Notes: generated by a model from the sequence alone, not told the origin. DNA of 64,000 bases from CAZMGB01 sp964565775 (GCA_964565775.1 CAZMGB010000003.1:1-64000); one strand, 5' to 3'; positions 16,834-25,990 are shown, numbered from the stretch's first letter. Made by a program: numbers and translations.

Positions 16834-18927
16834 TCAGGCATCCTGTGCCGACGCGTCTCCACGCCGCCGCTTCCTCGACGCCTTAGGAGGCGGCTCCGCA
16901 CGTTGATATCCCCAGTCCCATGCTTCCAGAAACGGGGCGCCAGTGCCGACCGAGCGACTCCATGAGCACGGCATCTTGGGAGAGGAAGCCCAGATGGCCT
17001 TGGCCCGCTCCATCTGTTGCCGCCACTCAACGTCCGGAAAGTCGGAATGCACAAGTTCGACGTGAGCCCCGCTGTCATCCACATCCAAGTCGTGCAGCAT
17101 TACCCTGAGTTCCGAGCCTACCGTCTCGTTGCGGTAGAGGCCCGCAACCATTGGACGCCCCCAGTCTTGGACACCATCACAGTACGCGAGTAGAAAGCCA
17201 AATGGGAGTTTGGCCGGATCCAACATGGATTGTATGACGCTCCTCATGCCGTCGCCAACTGCTGACGTGTGGAGCGTAATGGCCGTGGCGGCTTCCTCAA
17301 CGACAATCCGCTCATGTTCCCGATCTTCCCCTCCCGCTGCCCTTCTGGAGTGCATCAGGACTAGGCCGCCTAGAACTCCGTGGTTCTGTTGCTCTATCAG
17401 CGCCCGCATCAATTCCCTTGCGATTCCCTCGCTTCGTTCCTCGCTCCCCCCGCCGATGCGCTCGTAGATCAATCTGCCAATCCGCGTGATGTAGCCGGCG
17501 GGGGCTGCTTCATTGAACCCCAGGAGGTTTCCCCATGGAATCGCAAGTCCTAGGTCTGCGTGCTGTGACAGTTCCGTCCTTTCGACAGACCTGGCTCGGA
17601 ATAGCTCGCCGAACTGTTCCCCAAGCCAGACGTCATACAATTCGAGGGAGTATGCAACGTCGTGATACAGACTGGTCAGGAGCCAGCATCGCACAACGTC
17701 GTCCATGGTCGCATGACCCTTGTGTCTCGCCCCTGCCTTTTCCAGATAGGTGAGAAGCGTTTCTCTGACATGCGCCTGCCTGTTGAGGATGCAGTACCCC
17801 AGAAGGAATACCTGAAACTGGTGAATGAAATGATCTCGATAGTTCGTGTCGATTCGAAGGAGTGTCTCGGAAGACTGAAGTCGATCCACGACCCAGCCGT
17901 ATCGCGAACGCAGGCCTAGGATCTCCATCGTTCTCGTGAGGCAGCCCACTATGCCCTCATAGATTCTCGCGACGCCGCGCAGATCCCAGGTATTCTTCTC
18001 ACTGCAGAACTCCGCCAGCAGCGCTGCGACCCTCTTGTTCGCCCTACCCAGAAGCCGCTCATTCCTCAAGCCAGCGACTTGATCCAATAGCGTGCTGCTA
18101 GCGAGCAACCTGTATGATCGTGTCTCCTCCATGATCTGCATGTAGACGTGAACGACACAGTCGGCGAGAATCTCCAGCATTCGCAGATGTTGTGAGCCAA
18201 ACCAAGAGAGAGAGTCCTCCTTTTCGGCCCTGATCAGAACATCGTAGCTACGCACCGGATCGTTGCCGTCATGGTTCTCGATCTTGATTAGTCCTGGTGT
18301 CTTTGACCCAAGAAGCAGCGGAACCTCAACTATCGACGTGCACAGTTCTCCCTGAACTGCTTCGTAGGCTCCTCTCCATTCGGGGTGATCCCTGACCTGA
18401 CTTAGCTTCAGGCACTCCGGCTTCCTGCTTCTAACCACGCAGGCCGTGACGCCCATCGGCAGCCTGCCATCGTCAACTAGTGCATCTATGAGCTCATTCC
18501 TGTCTTCGAACCGCTCGTACTTCCTGTCCAGTTTGTTGGATTCGACAAGCCGCGTGAGAACGTCGCGCCACCGCCCCTCGTCAGCCTCCCAGATCTTAAG
18601 GCAGTCCTTTGTCTCGCGCTCCCTCACCTTCTTGTTCGCGAACGCCTTCCTATCGGGGATGTGGTACTTTGCGCCCGCCTTCATTAGCTCCTCGCCCATG
18701 TCGCCCGGGTTGGCCGCGCGGATCCTGAGTGTACTGGGGTCATCTTCGTCTCTCAGAAAGATCGAGCAGCACTTCGCATTTAGAGCCTCCGCGCCGATGT
18801 CCGCTATTTGTTGCAGGAATTCGCTAGCTCTCCCGGGCTCTGCGGCAAACACGGTCGCAAGAATGTCCCGAATGGCTCTCCGCAATGTCTGCTGATACTC
18901 GTCATCTGACAGCTTGGCTTCCGGCAT
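16834..18927 (-). CDS. GAF-HD domain protein (putative metal-dependent phosphohydrolase)
   Basis: 697 residues. Residues ~30-270 look like a GAF sensor domain (KCCSIFLRD, then SIVEVPLLL and PGLIKIEN). Residues ~360-620 carry an HD-type pattern: His370 in DHFIHQF, the His-Asp pair at 423-424 in LYHDVAYS, a later His in ITLHTSAVGD and an Asp in LAYCDGVQDWGR. HD domains hydrolyse phosphomonoesters, dNTPs or cyclic dinucleotides; which substrate applies is unknown. The gene stands alone between relics B and E of the repeat family, with no close operon partner. The last ~40 residues are basic and low in complexity. Confidence 0.7.
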   Translation of the reverse strand: MPEAKLSDDEYQQTLRRAIRDILATVFAAEPGRASEFLQQIADIGAEALNAKCCSIFLRDEDDPSTLRIRAANPGDMGEELMKAGAKYHIPDRKAFANKKVRERETKDCLKIWEADEGRWRDVLTRLVESNKLDRKYERFEDRNELIDALVDDGRLPMGVTACVVRSRKPECLKLSQVRDHPEWRGAYEAVQGELCTSIVEVPLLLGSKTPGLIKIENHDGNDPVRSYDVLIRAEKEDSLSWFGSQHLRMLEILADCVVHVYMQIMEETRSYRLLASSTLLDQVAGLRNERLLGRANKRVAALLAEFCSEKNTWDLRGVARIYEGIVGCLTRTMEILGLRSRYGWVVDRLQSSETLLRIDTNYRDHFIHQFQVFLLGYCILNRQAHVRETLLTYLEKAGARHKGHATMDDVVRCWLLTSLYHDVAYSLELYDVWLGEQFGELFRARSVERTELSQHADLGLAIPWGNLLGFNEAAPAGYITRIGRLIYERIGGGSEERSEGIARELMRALIEQQNHGVLGGLVLMHSRRAAGGEDREHERIVVEEAATAITLHTSAVGDGMRSVIQSMLDPAKLPFGFLLAYCDGVQDWGRPMVAGLYRNETVGSELRVMLHDLDVDDSGAHVELVHSDFPDVEWRQQMERAKAIWASSPKMPCSWSRSVGTGAPFLEAWDWGYQRAEPPPKASRKRRRGDASAQDA

Positions 18928-18978
18928 CTCCGATAGCCTCCGTCAACTCAATCGGGCCGTCCCGCCAACATGCTACAC

Positions 18979-19262
18979 CTGTGGGAGGGCAAGGCCCATC
19001 CGAAGCTGATCCATCGTTGTCGTAGACTCATGGCCAACCCATGTGTACCGTTCGCTGGAGGAGGCTTGGCCATGATTCTCTGCCTTCGGTTGATCTTCGC
19101 CAGCGCGCGGAGCGCGCTGCGCTCCCGGCGCGACCTGGTCCTCAAGATCCTTGCTTTGCGCCATCAACTCGCTGTCCTCGCGCGCTCGTCTCGACGACCG
19201 CCCCTGGTCTTTGCCTGCGATCTGCCCGGGGCCCACTGTCGGGCGAGCCGTGGGCCAACCTA
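18979..19262 (+). pseudogene. truncated IS integrase with repeat core (copy E)
   Basis: A repeat-like core (GTGGGAGGGCAAGGCCCATC) at 18979-19008 precedes an ATG at 19072 with a strong GGAGGAGG site. The encoded N-terminus (LRLIFASARSALRSRRDLVL, then KILALRHQLAVL) is typical of the start of IS3/IS481-like DDE integrases. The frame dies after about 60 residues and the catalytic domain is gone. Having the same core just upstream of an integrase start suggests that the dispersed repeats of this region derive from this IS family. Confidence 0.6.
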
Positions 19263-19329
19263 AAGGTACACTGCTCAGGGCGAGCGGCCGCTCCCTCTAA
19301 CTGCGCAGTTCCTCGGCTCTCCTAACGGT

Positions 19330-19809
19330 CTACCCGAGCTCCATCTTCCCGCGGGCGGCTTCAACAAACTTGCGGAGCAGCCGATTGAGGGTGGTCCGCT
19401 CTTGGCGCGACAGCACGCCGAACGCCTCCCTGCTTGTGGCGTTCGCAGGCGCACGGGTCTGTTCGAGGAGATCCTTCCCCTTGTCCGTGGCTGCCACCAG
19501 CGCGCGGCGGCGGTCCGTAGGGTCGTCGAGACGCTCCACCAGCCCCCGAGCGCTCATGCGGTCCACCAGACGCGTCACGCTTGGGCTCTCCTGAAGCATA
19601 ATCCTCGACAGCTCGGTCAGCGGCAGGGGTCGCCTGACTACGTCCAGGATAGCCAGTACGTACGTCTGGGCGACGCTCGTCCCCACGGCTGCGAGGGCCC
19701 TATTGGTCTCCTTCCGGAGGAGTGCGTAGGCCTCATACATCAGCCGCCACTCCTCGGTGTCTGCTTCAGTATTCGGCCTTGTCGTTGGCAGTTGCGTGTC
19801 GGTGGGCAT
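19330..19809 (-). CDS. MarR-family transcriptional regulator
   Basis: 159 residues. The winged-helix core runs LTELSRIMLQESPSVTRLVDRM (helix-turn-helix) followed by GLVERLDDPTDRRRALVAAT, the MarR wing with its DxRRxxV motif. Flanking helices form the dimer interface. MarR proteins repress nearby efflux or stress genes until a ligand binds. No obvious target gene is adjacent: it lies between an IS remnant and a repeat relic, so its target may lie elsewhere. Confidence 0.9.
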   Translation of the reverse strand: MPTDTQLPTTRPNTEADTEEWRLMYEAYALLRKETNRALAAVGTSVAQTYVLAILDVVRRPLPLTELSRIMLQESPSVTRLVDRMSARGLVERLDDPTDRRRALVAATDKGKDLLEQTRAPANATSREAFGVLSRQERTTLNRLLRKFVEAARGKMELG

Positions 19810-19953
19810 CGCTGGACTCCGATTACTAGTCTCGCAGGACCTGAACTGATCGTAGGCTTATGCCATCCCTAGCACATTATCTTATAATCCGCCACTGCCG
19901 CGCAACACGAAGTCTCAGGTAGTCCTTGAGGCCCAACCAGCCGTGCCAGGGGG

Positions 19954-20113
19954 AGCTGTGGGGTGCCAAAACCCCATCCGTATCTGAAAGCGGTTGACTC
20001 TGCAGGGTATATGGGCCAGCCTTGAGGCAACAGAACTCCTACGGGAGTCCCGTTCGAACGCTGCATATCGCCGTCAACTCTCTGCTTGCCAGGAAGATGC
20101 TCTTCCGCGGACT
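19954..20113 (+). mobile_element. dispersed element relic, left half (copy C)
   Basis: The core GCTGTGGGGTGCCAAAACCC at 19955 is followed by about 125 bases that align with 16335-16460, with shared blocks GGTTGAC, CCTTGAGG and ATATCGCCGTCAACTCTCTGC-like sequence. The right half of the element is absent; a perfect palindrome (20148-20181) follows. There is no gene in 19810-20201. Confidence 0.55.
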
Positions 20114-20147
20114 TCCGCACCTGAGGCCGAGGCATGTAGCTCAAACA

Positions 20148-20181
20148 GATGGGGCCCGCGGGCATGCCCGCGGGCCCCATC
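20148..20181. terminator. perfect 34-base palindrome, likely terminator of the phage-derived operon
   Basis: The arms GATGGGGCCCGCGGG and CCCGCGGGCCCCATC flank a four-base CATG centre, so the whole is perfectly self-complementary. It lies about 20 bases beyond the stop of the last minus-strand phage gene (20202). A short T-containing stretch follows on that strand but no long U-tract. Confidence 0.6.
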
Positions 20182-20201
20182 CAAGCGCCGTGCTGGAGCG
20201 C

Positions 20202-20612
20202 TCAGTGATTGAGGAGCTCATGCAGGGCGCACCGCACTGCGGCCACCAATTCGTCGACGGCGTTCCGAATCGCGCTGCCGTTCACACGGATGGTGCGACG
20301 CCCGCCCCGGCAGACCTCGTCCATCCACACCTGCCAAACGCCGTCGTAGTCCACCGACAAGAGCCTCATGGACGGGATGCACTCTCGCTCCACCAGGGGC
20401 CGCCCAAACACGAAGCAGTCCCGCGCCTGCTGGTCAAGCAGACACCAGTCGAAGACCTTTGCCGCCGTGCGACCAAAGGTCTCGTCTAGGGCCTCCACGG
20501 GAACATCGACCCTCCTCCCGTCCGCGAACTTGGCGGTCACGGCGGTGACGGTGGAGCCGTCAAAGGCGATTTCGATGTCCGGATAGGTCCCGTTCTCAAC
20601 TTGCTGTCTCAT
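20202..20612 (-). CDS. hypothetical protein of the phage remnant
   Basis: 137 residues from an ATG at 20612 with AGGAGGTCACAGACC directly upstream; a longer frame to 20795 lacks such a site. The N-terminal half (YPDIEIAFDGSTVTAVTAKF and ADGRRVDVPVEAL) looks like two beta hairpins. The C-terminal half is helical. I do not recognise the family. It is the last gene of the minus-strand packaging operon and its stop is followed by the palindromic terminator. Confidence 0.6.
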   Translation of the reverse strand: MRQQVENGTYPDIEIAFDGSTVTAVTAKFADGRRVDVPVEALDETFGRTAAKVFDWCLLDQQARDCFVFGRPLVERECIPSMRLLSVDYDGVWQVWMDEVCRGGRRTIRVNGSAIRNAVDELVAAVRCALHELLNH

Positions 20613-20791
20613 GGTCTGTGACCTCCTCTGCTCCGCCAGATAGCGGAGTTCGCTGCCATGATCGGGCAGCACTAACGTGGCCCAGCCGCTCCAATCCCCT
20701 GCCTGCGTCCAGGGGGCTCTCTCGGTCTCCAAAGCCAGCCCGCGCCCAGCGCAAGGGCAATGATGCCCATACCAGGGCAGGGCCCCTTTGG

Positions 20792-21079
20792 TCACTCGGC
20801 TTCTTGTTTGTCGGTCTCTTCCCTCCCTTGCTTCCTCCGCTTGGCCAGCCGGTCGAAGACGCCCTCGCTGGCTACCTTCCCTTCCTTTGCCTCCGGCGGC
20901 CCTGGAAGGTTGTGTCTTTGCCGCGCTTCCCGAAGCTGCCTGAGCTCCTCTTCGACGTACCGGTCGCCATAACCCCGCTCCTTCATGAACACCCGATACT
21001 CGTCCTCGGTCATTTGAAGGAACGGCAGCGGTGAGGCCCAGCCCCCGCGGGGCTGCGGCACCCTGCTAAGCCACCTCAT
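20792..21079 (-). CDS. small phage-associated hypothetical protein
   Basis: 95 residues with GAGGAGG seven bases before the ATG at 21079. It is highly charged and helical, with a short MTEDEYRVFMKERGYGDRYV segment suggesting a coiled or DNA/protein-binding helix. It sits 25 bases after the terminase large subunit gene and no domain is recognisable. Its position matches small accessory genes that follow terL in temperate phages. Confidence 0.55.
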   Translation of the reverse strand: MRWLSRVPQPRGGWASPLPFLQMTEDEYRVFMKERGYGDRYVEEELRQLREARQRHNLPGPPEAKEGKVASEGVFDRLAKRRKQGREETDKQEAE

Positions 21080-21103
21080 CTTTGGACCTCCTCTTGGACT
21101 TGC

Positions 21104-22591
21104 TCATGGCTCCGGCCGTACGGGGCCGGACCCCATCATCTCGTTCCAGCCGCCCAGCACCGTCATCGCCGGCCCGTCTTCGGCCGCCTTCACGGCCAGA
21201 GCGGTGCTCCAGAAGGCATCCCCGTGGCCCTCGTCCAGCTCCACCGACTCCAGGTCGTTGGTGACGGCGCTGAGCTGCTTGCACATCCGGTCGTCCTTCA
21301 AGAGGACAATGCCGGGCTCGTCGGGCGAGGCGTAGACCCGCCGCTCCAGCAGGAGAGCCATGTTCGCCTTGAGCCTCTTCGTGAATCGGTGCCCCCTGGC
21401 TCGCGAGGACAGGCCCCTGTCGTCCAGCTCCGCCCGGGTGCTGTCGTAGTAGAAGCGGGTGACGTCGAAGTGGTCGATCATCCGGTTGATCAGCTTCACC
21501 TGGGTGCGGTAGTCCAGGTGGTCCAGGAAGGCCTGATAGACCTGGACAAGCGTGCCGTCAAGCACCTCTACGAAGACACCGATGTGGCTCGGGTGGACGT
21601 CCTTGCCCACGTCCATGCCGGCATACACGGGGTAGCGGCCCGGGTTCTCGAAGGGCTTGTCCAGAGACCAGCACCTCGCTTCGGCGTCGACGCAGGCCGC
21701 CACCGCCTCCCGGGGCAGGAAGGCATTAACGACGGCGGCCGGCACCAGCAGGTACTCTACCTGGAAGGCCCTCTCTTTGACCGCAGCCCGCACCCGCTGG
21801 AGCTGGGCGTAGTCGAACTTGTCCGGCCAGAGGGTGCTTTGCTTGCCCTCGTCGAGGACGGCGGGCAGGCGCGCCCAGTAGAAACTGGGGTCCTCACGCA
21901 GCTTGAACAGGATGTCCTCGTATGACTGGGGCGTGCCTACGACGACCAGCGGGTCATGAGGGTCTGGCAGGGACATTACGACCTGGCGAAAAACGTTCTC
22001 GATGCGCTTGAGCTGGGCGGCGCCGAGGGGGTTGGCGAGATCGGAGAGGATGTCGTCGCAGACCACCAGCTTCGGATGCCGGCCCCTGGTCGCCGAAAGG
22101 ATGCCTGTACCGTCTGCCTGGCCCAGCCAGGTCATGCCCTCTCCGAAGTCCACCTCGAAGTTGATGAGGTAGTCCGAGGAGGGCCGCCGGTCCCGCCAGA
22201 GGCGGCAGTACGGGTTCGCCTTGATGAGACGCTTAGTGATGGCCAGGTGCTCCCGTGCCAGCTGGTCCTTGAAAGAGAAAATGACGGCGTCAACATCGCC
22301 CAATCCTCTGAAGAGGTGCCAGAAGACGAAGGCATGGTTGAGGATCGTGCTCTTCAGGTGCATGCGCGGGGCCACCACGCAGAGCCGGTTGTAGATCTGG
22401 GCAAGCGTCGCCCAACGCCGGTGAACGGCGCCCAACGAGAATGGACGCCACTGGCCATCGGCCATGCGGAAGCGCTGGCCGTCGAAGGAGCGCGCGAAGA
22501 CGTGCTCCAGGAAGTACCCGAAGTCCAGCTGTGCCCTCCTTACGGCGGCCAGCTCCTCATCCGTCAGGGGTGCCAAGGTGACCTGGTTCAT
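21104..22591 (-). CDS. terL: phage terminase large subunit (TerL)
   Basis: 495 residues. The ATPase part has a Walker A-like APRMHLKST (residues 74-82) and Walker B LVVCDD (175-180), then the VVVGTPQ coupling motif. The C-terminal RNase H-like nuclease has Asp residues in YAGMDVGKD, YYDSTRAELD and EGHGDAFWS. It would package DNA into procapsids as the motor and headful nuclease. The start overlaps the previous gene by four bases. No portal, protease or capsid gene follows, so it is an orphan packaging motor of a decayed prophage or a satellite-like element. Confidence 0.88.
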   Translation of the reverse strand: MNQVTLAPLTDEELAAVRRAQLDFGYFLEHVFARSFDGQRFRMADGQWRPFSLGAVHRRWATLAQIYNRLCVVAPRMHLKSTILNHAFVFWHLFRGLGDVDAVIFSFKDQLAREHLAITKRLIKANPYCRLWRDRRPSSDYLINFEVDFGEGMTWLGQADGTGILSATRGRHPKLVVCDDILSDLANPLGAAQLKRIENVFRQVVMSLPDPHDPLVVVGTPQSYEDILFKLREDPSFYWARLPAVLDEGKQSTLWPDKFDYAQLQRVRAAVKERAFQVEYLLVPAAVVNAFLPREAVAACVDAEARCWSLDKPFENPGRYPVYAGMDVGKDVHPSHIGVFVEVLDGTLVQVYQAFLDHLDYRTQVKLINRMIDHFDVTRFYYDSTRAELDDRGLSSRARGHRFTKRLKANMALLLERRVYASPDEPGIVLLKDDRMCKQLSAVTNDLESVELDEGHGDAFWSTALAVKAAEDGPAMTVLGGWNEMMGSGPVRPEP

Positions 22592-23142
22592 GTCTCCGTC
22601 TCTCCGCTAGTAGATGCTCGCTCTGCCTCAGGTGGCCGCACGTTCTCGTGCCCGGCGGCGCGCTCGAGCTCGATGACGGCCCGGCCCTCTCGGCGGATCC
22701 GCTCCTCCGCATCTCGGGCCGCCCTCTGGAGCTCGGACCAGTCCGGCGGGCTCTGGTTGCCTCCATCGGCCGCACCAGGGGACGCCGAGGCGGGGCCCGC
22801 TCTCTCTATCTCGATGCCGTGGAGGCGGGCGCGACCGGCTATGAGCTCTATGGCCACCTTCAGGCAGCCGACGCGGGCCGGTGATCCTGACGGCGCGTCA
22901 TCGTGGTCCCGGTACGCGGTGCGGAGGGCCTCCGCAAGCTCTGCCTCGACCCTTGCCCAGGCGTCGGCGGTCTCCTCGTCCTGTCGCCGGCGCTCCAGGC
23001 CCAGCTGCCTTTTGCGCCGCGCTTCACTCTCGGAGAGCTTGAGGGCAAGCCCGATCTCACGGTCGTTCAGTCCACGGGCCGCCAGGCGCACCGCCTGGTC
23101 TTCGGCCTTGAGGGCCTCCTCACGGGTGCTGCGCCGGGCCAT
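22588..23142 (-). CDS. terminase small subunit-like DNA-binding protein
   Basis: 184 residues. The N-terminus has a helix-turn-helix (RLAARGLNDREIGLALKLSE). The middle (ELAEALRTAYRDH and GCLKVAIELIAGRARLHGIE) resembles the oligomerisation helices of small terminases. The tail is acidic and disordered. It overlaps terL by four bases and the upstream methyltransferase gene by one base, the usual terS place. The assignment rests on position and helix-turn-helix more than on similarity. Confidence 0.6.
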   Translation of the reverse strand: MARRSTREEALKAEDQAVRLAARGLNDREIGLALKLSESEARRKRQLGLERRRQDEETADAWARVEAELAEALRTAYRDHDDAPSGSPARVGCLKVAIELIAGRARLHGIEIERAGPASASPGAADGGNQSPPDWSELQRAARDAEERIRREGRAVIELERAAGHENVRPPEAERASTSGETET

Positions 23143-24593
23143 CAGGTCACCTTCCTGGCCTTCTTTCGGCTGAAGGCTTCCCAGCGTCGGAGAGAGACTT
23201 CAGCAAACCGGGGGTCTATCTCCATTGCCAGGCAGCGCCGTCCGGTACGCTCGGCGGCCACGATGGCCGTGCCCGACCCCACGAAGGGGTCCAGCAAAGT
23301 CTGGCCCGGCCGCGAGCTGTTCTCGATGGCACGCTCCATGATCTCCACCGGCTTCTGCGTTGGGTGCAGGTAGTCCCGCGGGTGGTCCCGGGTGGCTGCC
23401 CAGATGTCCGTCTGGCTCCGGCCGCCGTAGAACGCGTGAGGCTTGCCCTCAACCCAGCCGTAAAAGATGAGCTCGTACTGGCTGTGGTAGTCCTTCCGGG
23501 TAAGCACCAGCGAGCCCTTGTCCCACACGATCACGGAGCTCAGGTGCAGCCCGGCGGCCTTGAAGGCACTGTCGTAGTGCACGAAGGTGCCGGTGCCACC
23601 GAAGACGTACACGGCTCCGCCGTCGGGCAGGGCTCGCGCCAGGTTACTGAAGGCCGCGCCTAGGAACGCGTCGTAGTCTTCCGGGGCCATCCGGTCGTTT
23701 TCGATCGAGCCCAGGGGCTCCGCCCGCCTCCGCTTACTCTTTCGACCACGGGTCCGCCCCGAAGGCGAGCCTTCGGCGCGATAGTCGACGTTGTAGGGCG
23801 GATCCGTGACGACAAGGTCGGCCGTGCCGCCCGCCAGAAGCTTGTCGACATCCGTGGCCGATGTGGCGTCGCCGCACATGAGGCGGTGACGCCCCAGGGC
23901 CCAGACCTCGCCGGGCTTGACCCGCGACTTCTTGCGCGCCTCCTCGATGGCGGCCTCGACATCGAAGTCCTCCTCTTTCGCCCGGAATGGCAGCGCCTCC
24001 ACCGCCGCCAGGCAGGCCTTGATCTCCTCGTCGTCGAAGCCCGTTAGCGACAGGTCTAGATCGGGAAGAGCGTCGAGCTCGCGCAGGAGCGCGGCCAGCT
24101 TCTCCTCGTCCCACTCACCGCTGATCTTGTTCAGGGCGATGTTCAGGAGCTTGGCCTTCCCCTCCGAGATGTCGAGGTAGATGACAGGGACGCGCTGGAG
24201 GCCGAGGCGCTCGGCGACGGCCAAGCGCTGATGGCCGCCGATCACCTGGCCGTCGGCCCGCCGTGCGAGGATGGGGTCGACCATCCCGAACTCGCGGACG
24301 CTGCGCTCCAGATCTGCCAGTTCCTTTTCCGAGATAGTGCGGGCGTTGTACTCCGCGTTCTGTAGGTCCTCCAGCTTCACGTACTCGATCTGCAGGCGGG
24401 AATCGGTCCGCGCCTTGGTTTTCACTTCGGGGTTCTCCTCGCCAGGCAAACTGGCTTGTCCCTCCTGGGTTCTCTCACCAGTGTTGAGTCCGAAACGCTT
24501 CCTTGACATCGCGCCCAGAGGACGAGTCTCAGAAGGGATGGTGATTGCCGTCGTCTCGATGGAGTCTGCTGCAAGCCCATCCCCCTCCGACAA
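23142..24593 (-). CDS. ParB-like nuclease domain fused to DNA adenine/cytosine-N4 methyltransferase
   Basis: 483 residues. Residues ~68-150 form a ParB/Srx-like domain with GGHQR (119-123). Residues ~228-480 form an amino-methyltransferase of the beta class: the catalytic DPPY at 264-267 precedes the SAM-binding motif LLDPFVGSGTAIVAAE near 445. This fusion is common in phages, where it modifies the phage DNA. The first ~60 residues are low in complexity and the true start may be internal. It heads the packaging operon. Confidence 0.88.
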   Translation of the reverse strand: MSEGDGLAADSIETTAITIPSETRPLGAMSRKRFGLNTGERTQEGQASLPGEENPEVKTKARTDSRLQIEYVKLEDLQNAEYNARTISEKELADLERSVREFGMVDPILARRADGQVIGGHQRLAVAERLGLQRVPVIYLDISEGKAKLLNIALNKISGEWDEEKLAALLRELDALPDLDLSLTGFDDEEIKACLAAVEALPFRAKEEDFDVEAAIEEARKKSRVKPGEVWALGRHRLMCGDATSATDVDKLLAGGTADLVVTDPPYNVDYRAEGSPSGRTRGRKSKRRRAEPLGSIENDRMAPEDYDAFLGAAFSNLARALPDGGAVYVFGGTGTFVHYDSAFKAAGLHLSSVIVWDKGSLVLTRKDYHSQYELIFYGWVEGKPHAFYGGRSQTDIWAATRDHPRDYLHPTQKPVEIMERAIENSSRPGQTLLDPFVGSGTAIVAAERTGRRCLAMEIDPRFAEVSLRRWEAFSRKKARKVT

Positions 24594-24608
24594 TTAATAT
24601 GGAAAGGC

Positions 24609-25967
24609 GTGAGATGGCTGCGGCGATGCGCTGCAGGTCGCGGGAGGTCGATTGTGCGGATTCACCCAGACCTTCACAGATGCCTGGAAGGCAGGCTTGG
24701 CCTGAAGCCGGAGGCCAATGGAGAATTGAGGTCCGAAGGCCCCTGGCCGAATATGGGCGGGTTCGTGAGTCTGCTGCCAGAGGACGAACAGCCCGCCTTC
24801 TTCGACTTCTGGGCCATCGAGCTGCTTACGGAGGAACTCTTTCGACGGTTCCCTGATGAGAGTCGCTTTCCCGACAAACTGCCGCCCAGTCTGGCCTTCG
24901 TGGTAGCCGCCGCCGAAGAGCACAGACGTGAGCCCAAGTCTCGCGCATATCTGTTCTGCCTCAATCTGCTGGCGCTCTATGCCGTGGGCTGGCGACCCGA
25001 CTTGCCCACCCGTCCTATGCTGCCAGGCGTGGGTACTATCGCCTTGCCGGATAAGAACGGCCGACATGAGAGCCCATGGGCAAGAAAGGCGCAGGACTAT
25101 CTAGTTGACAAATGCTTTGCCAAGAAGATAGGCAAGACTGCCTATCAGGCCTTCACTCGCCATGCAAAGGGGCGCGTTCGCAGCATCAAGTTGGCGGATG
25201 TGCAGGCTATCGCCCGGCAGTTCTCCAGGGCTCTGATCTCGGGGCAGACACTCGACGAGCTCGCGAGAGATATGCGGCGCCCCAAAGCCTGGTCCTCCAG
25301 GGTGCCGCCTGACCAGCGGCCGATCGAGTATCAGAGGGTGCAGAGGTTACAGGAGGAGCTAGAGAGGTATGTACTGGCAGCCGGTGACCAGTGGGCCTCG
25401 AACCCAGAGCGGGGGGAGCGTGAGTCGCAACTAAAGGCCGAGCAACTGGCCCTCCGGGAGCGCTACGAGCTCCTGGAGCGCCTTGAGAAGGGGCAGTCCA
25501 TCCGGCTGGGAAGTTTCTGGCCGCACCGGGGAATAAGCCTCGTTGGGTACCTGTTCGGGACCAACGGGGTGAACGGTCAGCTCTACCGGAGACTCCGTGA
25601 CTGGCTGAAGTGGGAGAGGGAACACGGCCCTGGTGTGACAGCCATCGAGGATGTCGAGGGGCAGGATCGAGCCCACCAGGCGTTGACCGGGTCCTCACCG
25701 GTGGAGCGTATTAGCGAAGGCTGGACCATGGACGAGGGCACTTTCGACCAGCTTGACGACGCTTTCTGGACGGGCGCACTGGGCAAGAGCGCCCACGCTT
25801 TGAACATAGCGATCCTGAAAGGAAGGCTAGTCTACAAGCTCAAAGGGAGAACTCTTCGCAGCTATCTCCGGAAGCAGGGCTTTTCGCCCCCGTCCGCAGA
25901 GGCAATTCGAAGTCGCTACGCCCACCTCCGACGGAAGCTGCAGAACAAGTCAGGACGGCCACATTAG
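24609..25967 (+). CDS. hypothetical protein
   Basis: Up to 452 residues; an ATG at 24753 would give 404 and avoids a poor N-terminus. The protein is helical and charged. Segments such as QAFTRHAKGRVRSIKLADVQ and AILKGRLVYKLKGRTLRSYL look like nucleic-acid-binding helices, but no known domain is recognised. It is divergent from the phage operon and convergent with the broken rpoC-like gene. It may be a cargo or replication-associated gene of the mobile element. Confidence 0.5.
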   Translation: MRWLRRCAAGRGRSIVRIHPDLHRCLEGRLGLKPEANGELRSEGPWPNMGGFVSLLPEDEQPAFFDFWAIELLTEELFRRFPDESRFPDKLPPSLAFVVAAAEEHRREPKSRAYLFCLNLLALYAVGWRPDLPTRPMLPGVGTIALPDKNGRHESPWARKAQDYLVDKCFAKKIGKTAYQAFTRHAKGRVRSIKLADVQAIARQFSRALISGQTLDELARDMRRPKAWSSRVPPDQRPIEYQRVQRLQEELERYVLAAGDQWASNPERGERESQLKAEQLALRERYELLERLEKGQSIRLGSFWPHRGISLVGYLFGTNGVNGQLYRRLRDWLKWEREHGPGVTAIEDVEGQDRAHQALTGSSPVERISEGWTMDEGTFDQLDDAFWTGALGKSAHALNIAILKGRLVYKLKGRTLRSYLRKQGFSPPSAEAIRSRYAHLRRKLQNKSGRPH

Positions 25968-25990
25968 GAGGCGACACCGCCCAGATGTGA

